Positions 24,932 to 33,969 of a DNA stretch of 64,000 nucleotides are shown piece after piece. The DNA comes from Spirochaetes bacterium ADurb.Bin218 (GTDB lineage Bacteria > Spirochaetota > UBA4802 > UBA5550). The notes below the pieces were generated by a model. The model did no database searches and had not been told where the DNA came from. It was given only the letters and a program-made list of their open reading frames with translations. Position numbers and translations under genes: made by a program. The stretch spans positions 1 to 64,000 of the forward strand of contig MWCI01000005.1 in assembly GCA_002069965.1 (NCBI GenBank), given 5' to 3'. Position 1 is the stretch's first letter. Each line of letters opens with the position of its first letter.

Positions 24932-25639
24932 TTATTCAATGGGAAAAATCAGTAGCGAGCCATAATCAGTAGCTACATCCTCTGAAAGATAGAAAATCTT
25001 TTTTTGTTTTAAACTTATGAATTCCTTTATTGCATTAAAATCTGGATGCTTTTCAAATTTTCCTGTAAAAATTATTAAATCCTCAAATATCCCAGAGGAA
25101 CCTCCAATAAATCCATAGTTATATCCTGGGAGTTTCCAAAAGCCTTCTTTGATTAAAAGAACATCTATTCCAGATTCTGTAGCAATTTTATGAATGCTTT
25201 TATCTGCAGTAATTATGCTTTTTTCATCAATTGTTAAAGTGCTACATTTTGCATAGCCCTGAGGGGAATATAAAAATTCAAATCCAAGATCTGTGAGATG
25301 GCGCTCTATTTGAGGAGGAGTTGAGCCTTTTTTATGTATTGCATATTTCCCTGTAATTGAGATGTTAAAGGGAATATCATCGGGATATTTAGAGCCAAGT
25401 TCAATAGGAGTTACTGTTACATTACAGAAATTTTTAAGCCTGTGCAAAAATTTTTGATCTATATTTTTATGACAAAAGGCAGTTCCCTTTTGAATAAAGA
25501 TCTGCATGTCAGGATGGCCATCAATTGGAGGAGCAAGTTGCTTGCATTGTGGTATCTTTATAGCCTCAATACCGAGATATGCAAGCTTTCTCATTGAGTC
25601 CTCTGGGAGACGATAATCTACAACTGCAAAATGTTTCAT
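24932..25639 (-). CDS. Conserved protein of the GME-fold (DUF6873-like) group
   Basis: 235 residues with no signal peptide. The pattern VVDYRLPEDSMRKLAYLGIEAIKIP, then HPDMQIFIQKG, then PQGYAKCSTLTIDEKSIITADKSIHK, and PGYNYGFIGGSSGIF repeats an alpha-beta unit as in guanidino-modifying-enzyme (pentein) folds. A conserved Asp in GHPDMQ and Cys in YAKCST would suit that fold. The exact substrate is unknown; I recall this family only as a domain of unknown function. An ATG start is used, with the 207-bp gap to the divergent 56-residue gene upstream. Confidence 0.5.
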   Translation of the reverse strand: MKHFAVVDYRLPEDSMRKLAYLGIEAIKIPQCKQLAPPIDGHPDMQIFIQKGTAFCHKNIDQKFLHRLKNFCNVTVTPIELGSKYPDDIPFNISITGKYAIHKKGSTPPQIERHLTDLGFEFLYSPQGYAKCSTLTIDEKSIITADKSIHKIATESGIDVLLIKEGFWKLPGYNYGFIGGSSGIFEDLIIFTGKFEKHPDFNAIKEFISLKQKKIFYLSEDVATDYGSLLIFPIE

Positions 25640-25757
25640 ATTATAATAATTAACCTTTTATTTTTAGCCCCTTATATTTACTTTTTGTATAAGTCTTTTC
25701 AAAAGATAGCTAAGTTTTAACAGGGGCAATTATTTTTTTATAAATCAAGTTTAAATT

Positions 25758-25786
25758 TTGACGAATCTATCTTATTTTGTTATGTT
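25758..25786 (+). promoter_or_regulatory. Promoter of the 56-residue protein gene
   Basis: TTGACG (25758-25763), a 17-bp spacer, then TATGTT (25781-25786). Transcription would begin near 25793, just before a 9-bp-armed hairpin and 54 bp before the ATG. Confidence 0.6.
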
Positions 25787-25795
25787 TATAGGAAG

Positions 25796-25820
25796 GAATA
25801 ATCTTATTATTAGATTATTC
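25796..25820 (+). promoter_or_regulatory. Perfect hairpin at the 5' end of the leader
   Basis: GAATAATCT (25796-25804) and AGATTATTC (25812-25820) are perfectly complementary across a 7-nt loop. The hairpin lies right after the predicted transcription start and before the AAAGGAGG ribosome-binding site. It may be an operator or an mRNA-stabilising hairpin. Confidence 0.5.
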
Positions 25821-25846
25821 TAAAAATAAAAGAAAGGAGGCTTTAT

Positions 25847-26017
25847 ATGAAACTTGAACTTACATCAGAAGAAAAGGCTGTCTTAGAAGAATTGCTCAAT
25901 AGAGCTCATGCTGAATTACCAATAGAGATACATCACTGCAGCACATCGGATTTTAAAGATCATCTTAAAGGAAAGCAAAAGATAGTAGAGTCTTTGATTC
26001 AAAAGTTGAAAAATTAA
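25847..26017 (+). CDS. Conserved small acidic protein (56 residues)
   Basis: A 56-residue helical protein beginning MKLELTSEEKAVLEELLNRA and ending with VESLIQKLKN. It contains a central IEIHHCSTSDFKDHLKGK segment with a histidine pair. A strong ribosome-binding site (AAAGGAGG, 7 nt from the ATG), a good promoter and codon use like its neighbours support real translation. Small proteins with an LTxEE...L-L...H-H...K...L-L-x-K-L pattern occur in many genomes without known function. The LRR lipoprotein gene starts 11 bp after its stop, so the two may be cotranscribed. Confidence 0.7.
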   Translation: MKLELTSEEKAVLEELLNRAHAELPIEIHHCSTSDFKDHLKGKQKIVESLIQKLKN

Positions 26018-26028
26018 GACAAGTTAAT

Positions 26029-26799
26029 TTGAATAAAAATATAGTTATTATTTTTATGTGCTGTGGGCTTTTGCTCCTGTCTTGCAAAAGCAAGGATATA
26101 TTTATAGCACCAAAGGATGAAGAAAGGGATAGACTCCTGGTTGATGCTATCATAAGCCAGGAGGACTATTCCATAAAGACAAGGGATGAGGCAATAAGCT
26201 TTTATAAGGCAAAGGGAGTATCTCTTTACTTTGAAGGAAATGATAGACTTCGTAGCTTTGACAGCTCAAGGCCCTGTGGTCTTATTGATGGTGATCTCAA
26301 ATTTTTAAGGTTTTTTCCAGAAGTGAGTGGAGTTCATCTTTCTGATAGGGAAATAACAGATAGTGTCTTTTATTTTTTGAAGGATCTAAAAAATATCTCA
26401 GCAATAAGCCTTTATAATACAAAGGTCACGGGAGAAGGTTTTAGATTTCTTCTTGATAAAAATAAACTCATCATTTTTGATTTTAATGGATCTCCTATAG
26501 ATGATAATGGGCTTAAATATCTTTCTTTGATTAATTATTCAGACAAGGTATTAATCTTAAATCTTAGTGGCTCAAAGATAACAGATAATGGCATGGAGTA
26601 CATTTCCAGAATAAATTTTGGCAAAGGAAGAATTAACCTCAGCAAAACATCTGTATCTGATAGGGGAATCCGTTTCCTTGAGAAATTTAAAGAGCTAACA
26701 GAAATAAATCTTTTATACACAAATGTATCTCAGCAGGGGGCTATGTGGCTTAAGTCTAAATTTCCTGATGCAGACGTTCAATGGGGAAAGCCTCGTTGA
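26029..26799 (+). CDS. Leucine-rich-repeat lipoprotein
   Basis: 256 residues. The N-terminus (TTG start) is a lipoprotein signal, NKNIVIIFMCCGLLLLSCKS, with Cys at about residue 19 as the lipidation site. Four or five LRR-like units follow from about residue 100: ISLYNTKVTGEGFRFL, DFNGSPIDDNGLKYL, LNLSGSKITDNGMEYI, INLSKTSVSDRGIRFL and INLLYTNVSQQGAMWL, each with L/I-x-x-T/S-x-V/I-T/S-D-x-G. This unit resembles the GALA/Internalin-J-like subclass. It is probably anchored in the outer or inner membrane and used for protein contacts. No ribosome-binding site precedes the TTG, so translation may be coupled to the 56-residue gene. Confidence 0.75.
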   Translation: MNKNIVIIFMCCGLLLLSCKSKDIFIAPKDEERDRLLVDAIISQEDYSIKTRDEAISFYKAKGVSLYFEGNDRLRSFDSSRPCGLIDGDLKFLRFFPEVSGVHLSDREITDSVFYFLKDLKNISAISLYNTKVTGEGFRFLLDKNKLIIFDFNGSPIDDNGLKYLSLINYSDKVLILNLSGSKITDNGMEYISRINFGKGRINLSKTSVSDRGIRFLEKFKELTEINLLYTNVSQQGAMWLKSKFPDADVQWGKPR

Positions 26800-26816
26800 A
26801 TGGGATCAGAGGGATT

Positions 26817-29800
26817 TTACTCTTGTGGAAGGATAGTGTGTAATAGGGACAGGACATCCTCAACGACATAGGGCTTTGCCAGTATACCACAAAAGCCATA
26901 CTCTTTGTAGTGAGCCATAACTGGATTATCTGAATATCCGCTGCTTACAATAGCTTTGACTTCTGGATTGATCTTTAATAATTCATCTAAGGTCTCTTTG
27001 CCTCCCATGCCGCCATAAATTGTAAGGTCAAGAATTAGAAGGTCAAAGGGCTTTCCTGCCTCAAGTCTTTCTTTATAAATCTTTATAGCCTCTTCTCCAT
27101 TTTTTACCTGAGTGACCTCATAGTTGTTATGTATAAGAATTCTGTAGAGAATATCTAAAATAAAATCTTCATCATCCATAATGAGTATTGAGGCTTGCTT
27201 TGAAAGAGGTGCTATATTGTTAGTTTTTTGCATGCCTTTGGGCTTATCCTTTGCTGTTTTAAGATATATGGTGAAAGTTGTTCCTTTGTTTAGGATTGAG
27301 TCAACCAATATATATCCTTTGTGCTTTTTTATGATAGAGTAGGTGCTTGTAAGTCCAAATCCTGTTCCTCTGGGCTTTGTAGTAAAGAAAGGATCGAATA
27401 TCTTTGCAAGATCTTTTTGAGGTATACCACAACCTGTATCTTTTATTGTAATGGAAACAAATTCTTCATTGCGATTTGGTATCTCTGGAGGAAGAGTCTT
27501 TGCGTTCTTTGCCTCGATAAAAATATTCCCCCCTTGAGGCATGGCCTGCATCGCATTTATAAGGAGGTTATTTATAGCCTGGCTTATTTGATTGGGATCA
27601 ATTAAAACTGGCATAATATCTGGAGCTATTTTTATTTCTGTCTTTATGAATTTATCTTTCAGTATAAAATTTACAGATTCACGAATTATATCTTCAATAT
27701 TGTAAGGCTCTATAACTGGATTTCCCCCCTTTGCAAAGGTCAAGAGCTGACGGGTCAAATCAGTAGCTCTGCTAACAGCCTTTTCAATCTGCTTAAGATA
27801 ATCTTTTACCGTGGAAGGCAGCTCACTTGAGTTCCTCGCCAGAGAGACGTTTCCAGAGATTCCTGTAAGAAGATTATTAAAATCATGAGCAATGCCTCCT
27901 GCAAGTATCCCTATTGATTCCAACTTGCTTATCTTTATGAGCTCATTGTCTATGCGGCTTTTTATTGTTACATCTCTCATGGCTATGACAAAGCCAGCTG
28001 GCTCATTATTTATTTTTATAAGAGCACTATTGAGCTCTATTACTTTTTCGTTGCCGTTTTTATCTGTTATCCTGAAGGGAATTCCTATGTTGTAAAAGTC
28101 GTAAGAGTCATTAAATTTTACCAGGGTATCAAAGAATAGCTCTCTTTCATCAGCATCAGTTATCTGTATAATATCTTTCAAGTGCATTTGATAAGCCTCT
28201 GTGGACTTAAATCCAGTAATCTCCTCTGCTGCTCTGTTTAGAAAGAGTATTTCGCCAGCTGTATTACAGGATATTACACCATCGCCAATTGATATGAGTG
28301 TTGCTGAGAGGAATTCCTTTTCTTTTTGTAGCTCCTCATTTGCCTTAAAAAGGCTATTTCTGGCATCAGTAACTTCCCTGTTCAGGTTTTCCAGTTGCCT
28401 GAGTTGATTTTGGATTGCACTGAACTGCTCTTTGATTGTATTGTAGGCCTTTTTTATGTCCGATATATCAGATATTATCATCAAAAACCCATTATGGATA
28501 GTTGATGATATCATAGAGAGAGATATAAGCACAGGGATGGTTTCTCCATTTTTCTTTGTAAAGGTATGCTCAAATTTTGTAGTCTTTTCATTTTTAGATT
28601 TAAGCTCCTCTATAATTTTTGATATATCTGGATCGACACTGTAAGGGAAAAAATCCTTGAGATTTTTTTTATAGAATTCCTCTTCACTGTAAGCTGACAT
28701 TTTAATCATGTTTTTATTTGCATATGCAGGAGTTTCATCTATAAAGAATACAATTGCATCATGAGCAGTTTCAAAAAAGAGCCTGTATCTTTCCTCTGAT
28801 TCTCGAAGGGTCATTAAAAATTGTTGGTTTTGTTTTTGTAAGTAGTTGATTTTGCTTGCAACAGCAATTGAGATAAATACAATACCACTTGTAAGATTTA
28901 CCTGAAAACTCCAAGCAGAAATAAAGCTCTCGTGGATGAATCCATAACTTCGCAGTGCAAGGAGTAAAGCCCCCAATGTAAATAGTGACCATGAAAAGAG
29001 GTAATAAAGAGCAAGCCGTTTGGTTTTAAAGATCATTGGTATTGCAGTAAAGACTGTTAAAATTATTGCCCCTGAGATTGTGAATATAACTGAGAGCTGT
29101 GTTGCAATGGTATAAGGAAGAGAGAAGATAACAAATGCAGCGGCAGCAGAGATGATGCTGAATATAATCAGCAATTTATCTATTGTTGGGATATATAATT
29201 TTGTATTAAAAAAATTTCTGGTAAATAAACTTAAAGATGTAATGGCTATAAAGATAAAGAAGGGATGACTGTAGTTTGCCCAGAAGGGAGAATCACCCCA
29301 GAGGTATTTTCTTGCCATGCCGCTGTGTATGAATACAAACATAAGAGTTGAACCTATGAGTGTGAAAAGCCAGAAATATAATTTATCCTTTGTGGAAATA
29401 AAAATAAATAGGCTATAAATCAAAAGGGCAATCATAATGCCATTAAAGAGCCAGAATACCGTTATTGTATTAAAAAGATGCTGGTTAAAAGATGCGTCAT
29501 CCCATGCAGAAAATTTTGCTATAAGAGAGCCTTCACTTTTAATTTTTATAAATATAGTGGATGTGCCAGGGTTTGTTCTTATTCGAGTGATGAAGTGGAA
29601 ATAGCCATAGGGCATTGAGCTAAAGGGGAGCCTATCCCCTGCATGAATTATATGGTAGCCAAATTCAGCAGGTATATATATGCTTATATAGTCAAGCAAA
29701 GGATATTCTGATTTGAAGATCCAATCTTTTTTTTCTTTTAGTGGATTTATAACCGTAAGTCTGAACCAGAAAGTCGAATTGGAGTATCCCATGTTGACAT

Positions 29801-30023
29801 TTCCTTTTTTAAGGTGGGAGAAATAACTCTCTGGCATCTTTGCTATCTCTTCCAGAGTTTTTTTACCCTCTGGATCCTCAAAGACAAGTAAAGATTCTGC
29901 AAGGGGAATCCCTTCCATTTTAGCATTAAGAGTCAGTGAAGCAAAGGCGGTTTTTATTGGTAGTTGAATTAGACTTATAACTACAAGCGCTCGAATTATA
30001 TTTTTATATGTTTTTCTTTTCAT
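26817..30023 (-). CDS. Hybrid sensor histidine kinase with 7TMR-DISM input
   Basis: 1068 residues from ATG 30023 (a TTG at 30041 adds six). Order: signal peptide; 7TMR-DISM extracellular domain 2 (to about residue 165, with FWFRLTVINPLKEKKDWIFKSEYPLLDYI); seven membrane segments (about 180-395); a PAS domain; a coiled-coil; a second PAS domain; HisKA with the phosphorylated His in GGIAHDFNNLLTG; HATPase with N-box INNLLINAMQAMPQGG and G-box DTGCGIPQ; and a C-terminal receiver with ILIMDDEDF and the phospho-acceptor Asp in LLILDLTIYGG. The H-D-F-N-N box places the kinase in the HPK4-like class. No separate response regulator is adjacent. The DISM module probably binds a carbohydrate or similar ligand outside the cell. 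Confidence 0.92.
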   Translation of the reverse strand: MKRKTYKNIIRALVVISLIQLPIKTAFASLTLNAKMEGIPLAESLLVFEDPEGKKTLEEIAKMPESYFSHLKKGNVNMGYSNSTFWFRLTVINPLKEKKDWIFKSEYPLLDYISIYIPAEFGYHIIHAGDRLPFSSMPYGYFHFITRIRTNPGTSTIFIKIKSEGSLIAKFSAWDDASFNQHLFNTITVFWLFNGIMIALLIYSLFIFISTKDKLYFWLFTLIGSTLMFVFIHSGMARKYLWGDSPFWANYSHPFFIFIAITSLSLFTRNFFNTKLYIPTIDKLLIIFSIISAAAAFVIFSLPYTIATQLSVIFTISGAIILTVFTAIPMIFKTKRLALYYLFSWSLFTLGALLLALRSYGFIHESFISAWSFQVNLTSGIVFISIAVASKINYLQKQNQQFLMTLRESEERYRLFFETAHDAIVFFIDETPAYANKNMIKMSAYSEEEFYKKNLKDFFPYSVDPDISKIIEELKSKNEKTTKFEHTFTKKNGETIPVLISLSMISSTIHNGFLMIISDISDIKKAYNTIKEQFSAIQNQLRQLENLNREVTDARNSLFKANEELQKEKEFLSATLISIGDGVISCNTAGEILFLNRAAEEITGFKSTEAYQMHLKDIIQITDADERELFFDTLVKFNDSYDFYNIGIPFRITDKNGNEKVIELNSALIKINNEPAGFVIAMRDVTIKSRIDNELIKISKLESIGILAGGIAHDFNNLLTGISGNVSLARNSSELPSTVKDYLKQIEKAVSRATDLTRQLLTFAKGGNPVIEPYNIEDIIRESVNFILKDKFIKTEIKIAPDIMPVLIDPNQISQAINNLLINAMQAMPQGGNIFIEAKNAKTLPPEIPNRNEEFVSITIKDTGCGIPQKDLAKIFDPFFTTKPRGTGFGLTSTYSIIKKHKGYILVDSILNKGTTFTIYLKTAKDKPKGMQKTNNIAPLSKQASILIMDDEDFILDILYRILIHNNYEVTQVKNGEEAIKIYKERLEAGKPFDLLILDLTIYGGMGGKETLDELLKINPEVKAIVSSGYSDNPVMAHYKEYGFCGILAKPYVVEDVLSLLHTILPQE

Positions 30024-30060
30024 TGCTGAAATATTTGCCAAATTTTTTAGAGATTTTATA

Positions 30061-30089
30061 TTGACACAACCTACTCTTACATAAAAGAT
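30061..30089 (+). promoter_or_regulatory. Possible promoter for the GerMN-CYTH pair
   Basis: TTGACA (30061-30066), 17-bp spacer, AAAGAT (30084-30089). The ATG is 85 bp downstream. The -10 box is weak. On the other strand TATAAA lies close by and may serve the divergent kinase gene. Confidence 0.4.
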
Positions 30090-30173
30090 ACATAGACTTG
30101 AGGTTAATTTTCCACTAAATTTTTTTGGTTGCGCAATTTTTTTTGATTTTATAGATTTATTTAAAGAGGCGTC

Positions 30174-30947
30174 ATGGCAAAGAAAAGTGCTAAGGCAACA
30201 GCAAAAACAAAAAAAAGATCCGAAACAACAAAAAATTCAAGGGACAATACCCCATTTTTTGTTTTTACAATACTTGTGCTTTTAACTATAATAGTTTTAC
30301 TTATAAATAGATTTTACGACGGAAAAAAATCTGGAAATTTTTTCAATTTTGATTTTAATAAAGAAACCTTCACAAAAGAGTCTAAGAAAAATAATGACAG
30401 ATCTCCTGAAAAATTAGGGGGAGAAAAAAATACTGCAAACAATACCTTATCAGAAACAGAGAAAGCAGAGAAAAATTCTTTAGAGGATATGAAAAAGGAT
30501 AAAGAAGATTTAAAGGAGCAGGGCAAAGATAAAAAGATAGAAAAAGAGGTTAAGGTATATTTTCTGAAGTTAGATGAAAAGACGGAAAAGATATATCTTG
30601 CCAGTGTAACTCGAAAGGTTAATGGCCTTGATATCTTATCAGCTACTTTGGACAGTCTCATTAAAGGACCAAGCAATTTTGAAAAGAATAAAGGTTATAT
30701 CTCTGCTGTGCCTGAAAATCTTAAGATCAGAAGTGTGACTATTAAAAATGGCATTGCAGAGATAGATTTTGATAAAACTATTGAAGAAAATGCTGCAGGA
30801 GATATATTAATAAAGAGAATTCAGCAAATAGTATATACAGCCACTCAATTTGAAAATATTCATTCGGTTTTAATAAAGATTAATGGACAGAGCAGAAAAA
30901 CCCTTGGAGCAGATGGATTTTCAATAGGTGGCCCCTTAAGGAGATAA
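30174..30947 (+). CDS. Membrane-anchored GerMN-domain protein
   Basis: 257 residues. A lysine-rich cytoplasmic tail (KKSAKATAKTKKRSETTKN), one membrane segment (about residues 28-45, FFVFTILVLLTIIVLLI), a Lys/Glu-rich linker (about 60-120), and a C-terminal GerMN domain (125-250) with VYFLKLDEKTEKIYLASVTR, LDSLIKGPSNFEKNKGYISAVP and IAEIDFDKTI. GerMN domains occur in GerM and in lipoproteins such as LpqB, and in diderms they probably act at the cell wall. It precedes the CYTH gene by 3 bp. Confidence 0.8.
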   Translation: MAKKSAKATAKTKKRSETTKNSRDNTPFFVFTILVLLTIIVLLINRFYDGKKSGNFFNFDFNKETFTKESKKNNDRSPEKLGGEKNTANNTLSETEKAEKNSLEDMKKDKEDLKEQGKDKKIEKEVKVYFLKLDEKTEKIYLASVTRKVNGLDILSATLDSLIKGPSNFEKNKGYISAVPENLKIRSVTIKNGIAEIDFDKTIEENAAGDILIKRIQQIVYTATQFENIHSVLIKINGQSRKTLGADGFSIGGPLRR

Positions 30948-30950
30948 CTT

Positions 30951-31478
30951 ATGGAACAGTTGCTTGAGATTGAATTGAAATGTTATTGTGACGTTGCACC
31001 TGATATTATTGAGGAGCGTATTAAGTCTATTGGTGCAGAATTTGTAGAAACAAGACAGGAACATGATATATACTTCAATCACCCATCCCGTGATTTTAAG
31101 TCAACAGACGAGGCTTTGCGCCTTAGAAAAATTGGTGATAGATACAGAATCACTTACAAAGGCCCAAAGATAAGCGATGTAACAAAGGCAAGAGTTGAGC
31201 AGGAGACATCAGTGGGGAATTTTGACACAATGAAGAATATATTGCTCAGCCTTGGTTTTGTGGAAAGTGGCGTTGTTATAAAACTTAGAAAGATCTTTTC
31301 CGCAGGGGATACAGAGATTTCCATAGACATGGTAGATGGCCTTGGGCTTTTTGTGGAGATAGAAAAGGTTGGAGTGCTTAAAGAGCATATAGAAAAAGAA
31401 ATTCTTGATATAGCACAAAAGCTTGGATTGTCCCGTTTTGAGAGGAAATCTTATCTTGAATTAAAATATTTTTCATGA
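30951..31478 (+). CDS. CYTH-domain protein (class IV adenylate cyclase / triphosphatase)
   Basis: 175 residues. The N-terminal ExExK motif is in LEIELKCYCD (residues 4-13). Triphosphate-binding basic residues follow in EALRLRKIGDRYRITYKGPK, then RVEQETSV, IKLRKIFSAGDTEISIDMVDGLGLFVEIEK and RKSYLEL. This is the CyaB/thiamine-triphosphatase fold, which hydrolyses a triphosphate or makes cAMP. With the double cNMP-binding protein at 16855-18075 in the same window, a cyclase role is attractive, but triphosphatase activity is more usual in the family. Its stop codon lies in the left arm of a 16-bp hairpin. Confidence 0.8.
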   Translation: MEQLLEIELKCYCDVAPDIIEERIKSIGAEFVETRQEHDIYFNHPSRDFKSTDEALRLRKIGDRYRITYKGPKISDVTKARVEQETSVGNFDTMKNILLSLGFVESGVVIKLRKIFSAGDTEISIDMVDGLGLFVEIEKVGVLKEHIEKEILDIAQKLGLSRFERKSYLELKYFS

Positions 31479-31527
31479 GTCTAAACCCCATGCCGCAACC
31501 AGAGGCTGGGGATGGGGTTTAGACTCA
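31476..31527. terminator. 16-bp perfect inverted repeat between convergent genes
   Basis: TGAGTCTAAACCCCAT (31476-31491) is perfectly complementary to ATGGGGTTTAGACTCA (31512-31527) across a 20-nt loop. It begins at the CYTH stop codon and ends 14 bp before the pheT stop. No U-tract follows in either direction, so it is more a transcript-end stabiliser or non-canonical terminator than a standard intrinsic one. Confidence 0.65.
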
Positions 31528-31541
31528 CTTTTAAATTGATT

Positions 31542-33938
31542 TTATCGCAAGCTCCATGAAGCCTTTTTAATGTTTTCTATTACCTTGTTTTGTAATGCCT
31601 CAATTTCTGAAGGCTCAAGCGTTTTCTCTCTGTCTGCAAATATTATCCTAAAAGAAACGGATTTTTTGTCCTCTGGAATTTGAGATCCCTGATAAACTGA
31701 AATAACAGAGACATCCCTGATTCTTGAAGGGTCGCTTTTTTTGATAACATTTAGAATATCTTCGCTATAAACGTATTTGTCTGCCACAACAGAAATTTCA
31801 AACTGCACCTCAGGGAATTTTGGTAATTCAGTAAATTTAATAGCTTTTTTCTCTGCATCAAAGATTGCATTGAGATCTAAATCAAAGACAGCAGCTTTTC
31901 CTGTGATCTCAAAGGCTTTTATTGTCTCCGGATGAAGTTCAAATACAAGTCCAGCCTCTTTCCCTTCGATGAAGACTTTCATTGATCTATTAGGGTGAGC
32001 ATAAGGAGGTAGTTCTTTTGTTTCAGGTGTAAGAGTATAATTTTTAACCCTCAGTTTATCAAGCAATCCTCTAACAATTGTTTTAGCCTCAAAAAATAGA
32101 GGCTCTGGCGGGCGCTTCATAAAAACAGTTCCTGTTACACGGAAATTCTCCTTTGCAAGTTCAGGAGACTTTCTGTCTTCTTTGAGATAAACTCTGCCTA
32201 ACTCATAAATATCAAAACTCTCCTGAAATCTTTGATTATATTGTATAAATTGAATTACATTGGTAATCATTGTGCGTCGTAATCGATCATGATCCCTTGA
32301 AAGAGGATTTTTAAGGCGCAGTTCTTTGTTATCATTGATTTTTAATCTGTTTAAAATATCCTCACCTGTGAAGGAATAGCCAGAAACCTCTGTTAGACCA
32401 AAGGCATTGGAAAGTATATTTTTCACCTCGCGCTCAAAGTATCTGAAATCATTTGATATTGGAGGAATACATGGGATCATAGGTGGTACTGCCGGGATAT
32501 TGCTATATCCAAAAACGCGTCCTACTTCTTCAACAATGTCATCCTTCATTGATATATCTTTTGTGGCTCTAAAGTGAGGTACTTCTACAGAAAGATTTCC
32601 ATTGTTATTGTTGACTCCAAAGCTTAGGGATGTAAGAGTCTTTACAATCTCCTCATCTTTGAGAGAGACCCCTATTTTTTTACGAATATAATCTGTTGAG
32701 AGATCTACAATTATTTTCTTAGGCTTTACTGGATAATCATCAACTATCTCTGTTACTGCTTCTGCCTCTGGTATTATCTCAGTTATTAACTCAAAACAGC
32801 GGATGATTGCATCTGCAGCAATCTCTGGGGAGAGAGATTTTTCAAATCTCATTGCAGCCTCTGTCCTTGAGTCAAAGCGTTGAGCTGTTTTGCGGATATT
32901 AACAGGATTAAAGGTAGCAGCCTCAAGAACTATCTCTGTTGTGTTTTCATCAATATCACTGTTGCCTCCACCCATAACTCCAGCCAGAGCAATTGGGCCT
33001 TCTGCATCAGCTATCACTATATCTTCAGATGTTAAGTTGTGTTCTCTGCCATCAAGGGTCACAATTTTTTCATTATCAGATGCCAGTCTTACAAAAATTG
33101 TATTACCTCTGAGCTTTTTTCGGTCAAAGGCGTGCATGGGCTCTCCAATCTCTGCCATGACATAGTTGGTTATGTCCACTATATTGTTAATTGGTCTCAT
33201 GCCAATTGCACTAACTCTTGCCTTGAGCCACTCTGGAGATTCAGCAATCTTGATGTTTCGCACAACAAGTCCACAGTAGCGAGAGGCAACCTCAGGATTT
33301 AAAATTTTAACTGCAAGGTTATCTAAATTTTTAAATTTTTCTTTAATTTTATAATTAACAGGATTTTTCATCTCCCTTCCAAAGAGGGTGGATATTTCCC
33401 TTGCAAATCCAATGTGCCCCCAGAGATCCGGCCTGTGTGTTATTGACTTGTTATCAATAGTGAGCCTCACATCAACCCAGTTGTTATATATTTCACTTAG
33501 AGGAACTCCTATCTGTGTATCAGGAGGAAAAATCAAGATACCGCTATGATCATCGGAAAGTCCAAGTTCTTTAAGTGAGCAGAGCATGCCATTGGACTCA
33601 ACACCGCGGATCTTTGTTTTTTTAATTTCAAAGTCATCACTAAACTTTGTTCCTATTGTTGCAAGAGCAACGATGTCTCCTTCTTTATGATTTTTAGCAC
33701 CACAAACAACCTGAAGTGTTTCTTTGCCAGTATAGACCTCACAAAGGGTGAGTTTATCTGCATCAGGATGAGGCTTCACTTTTGTTAGCTTGGCAGTATA
33801 AATAGTTTTAAAGTGAGAATTTATGTATTCAATGCCTTCTATCTCTGCCGTTGACATTGTGAGTCTTTCTGCTATTTGTTCAGGAGTTATACCTTTTATA
33901 TCAACAAGGTTTTCAATAATTTTAAGTGATATCCACAT
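31542..33938 (-). CDS. pheT: Phenylalanine-tRNA ligase, beta subunit
   Basis: 798 residues of the alpha2-beta2 enzyme that charges tRNA-Phe. The N-terminal tRNA-binding (EMAP-like) domain is at about residues 40-150 (HPDADKLTLCEVYTG...VVCGAKNHKEGDIVALATIG). The B3/B4 editing domain (RYCGLVVRNIKIAESPEWLKARV..., INNIVDITNYVMAEIGEPMHAFD) follows, then B5 and the catalytic-like core. The C-terminal FDX-ACB anticodon-binding domain ends the protein (LPKFPEVQFEISVVADKYV). Length is normal. It follows pheS by 31 bp in the same operon. Confidence 0.96.
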   Translation of the reverse strand: MWISLKIIENLVDIKGITPEQIAERLTMSTAEIEGIEYINSHFKTIYTAKLTKVKPHPDADKLTLCEVYTGKETLQVVCGAKNHKEGDIVALATIGTKFSDDFEIKKTKIRGVESNGMLCSLKELGLSDDHSGILIFPPDTQIGVPLSEIYNNWVDVRLTIDNKSITHRPDLWGHIGFAREISTLFGREMKNPVNYKIKEKFKNLDNLAVKILNPEVASRYCGLVVRNIKIAESPEWLKARVSAIGMRPINNIVDITNYVMAEIGEPMHAFDRKKLRGNTIFVRLASDNEKIVTLDGREHNLTSEDIVIADAEGPIALAGVMGGGNSDIDENTTEIVLEAATFNPVNIRKTAQRFDSRTEAAMRFEKSLSPEIAADAIIRCFELITEIIPEAEAVTEIVDDYPVKPKKIIVDLSTDYIRKKIGVSLKDEEIVKTLTSLSFGVNNNNGNLSVEVPHFRATKDISMKDDIVEEVGRVFGYSNIPAVPPMIPCIPPISNDFRYFEREVKNILSNAFGLTEVSGYSFTGEDILNRLKINDNKELRLKNPLSRDHDRLRRTMITNVIQFIQYNQRFQESFDIYELGRVYLKEDRKSPELAKENFRVTGTVFMKRPPEPLFFEAKTIVRGLLDKLRVKNYTLTPETKELPPYAHPNRSMKVFIEGKEAGLVFELHPETIKAFEITGKAAVFDLDLNAIFDAEKKAIKFTELPKFPEVQFEISVVADKYVYSEDILNVIKKSDPSRIRDVSVISVYQGSQIPEDKKSVSFRIIFADREKTLEPSEIEALQNKVIENIKKASWSLR

Positions 33939-33969
33939 GAAGTTACCTCTTTTTATCTATGGTTCAAAA

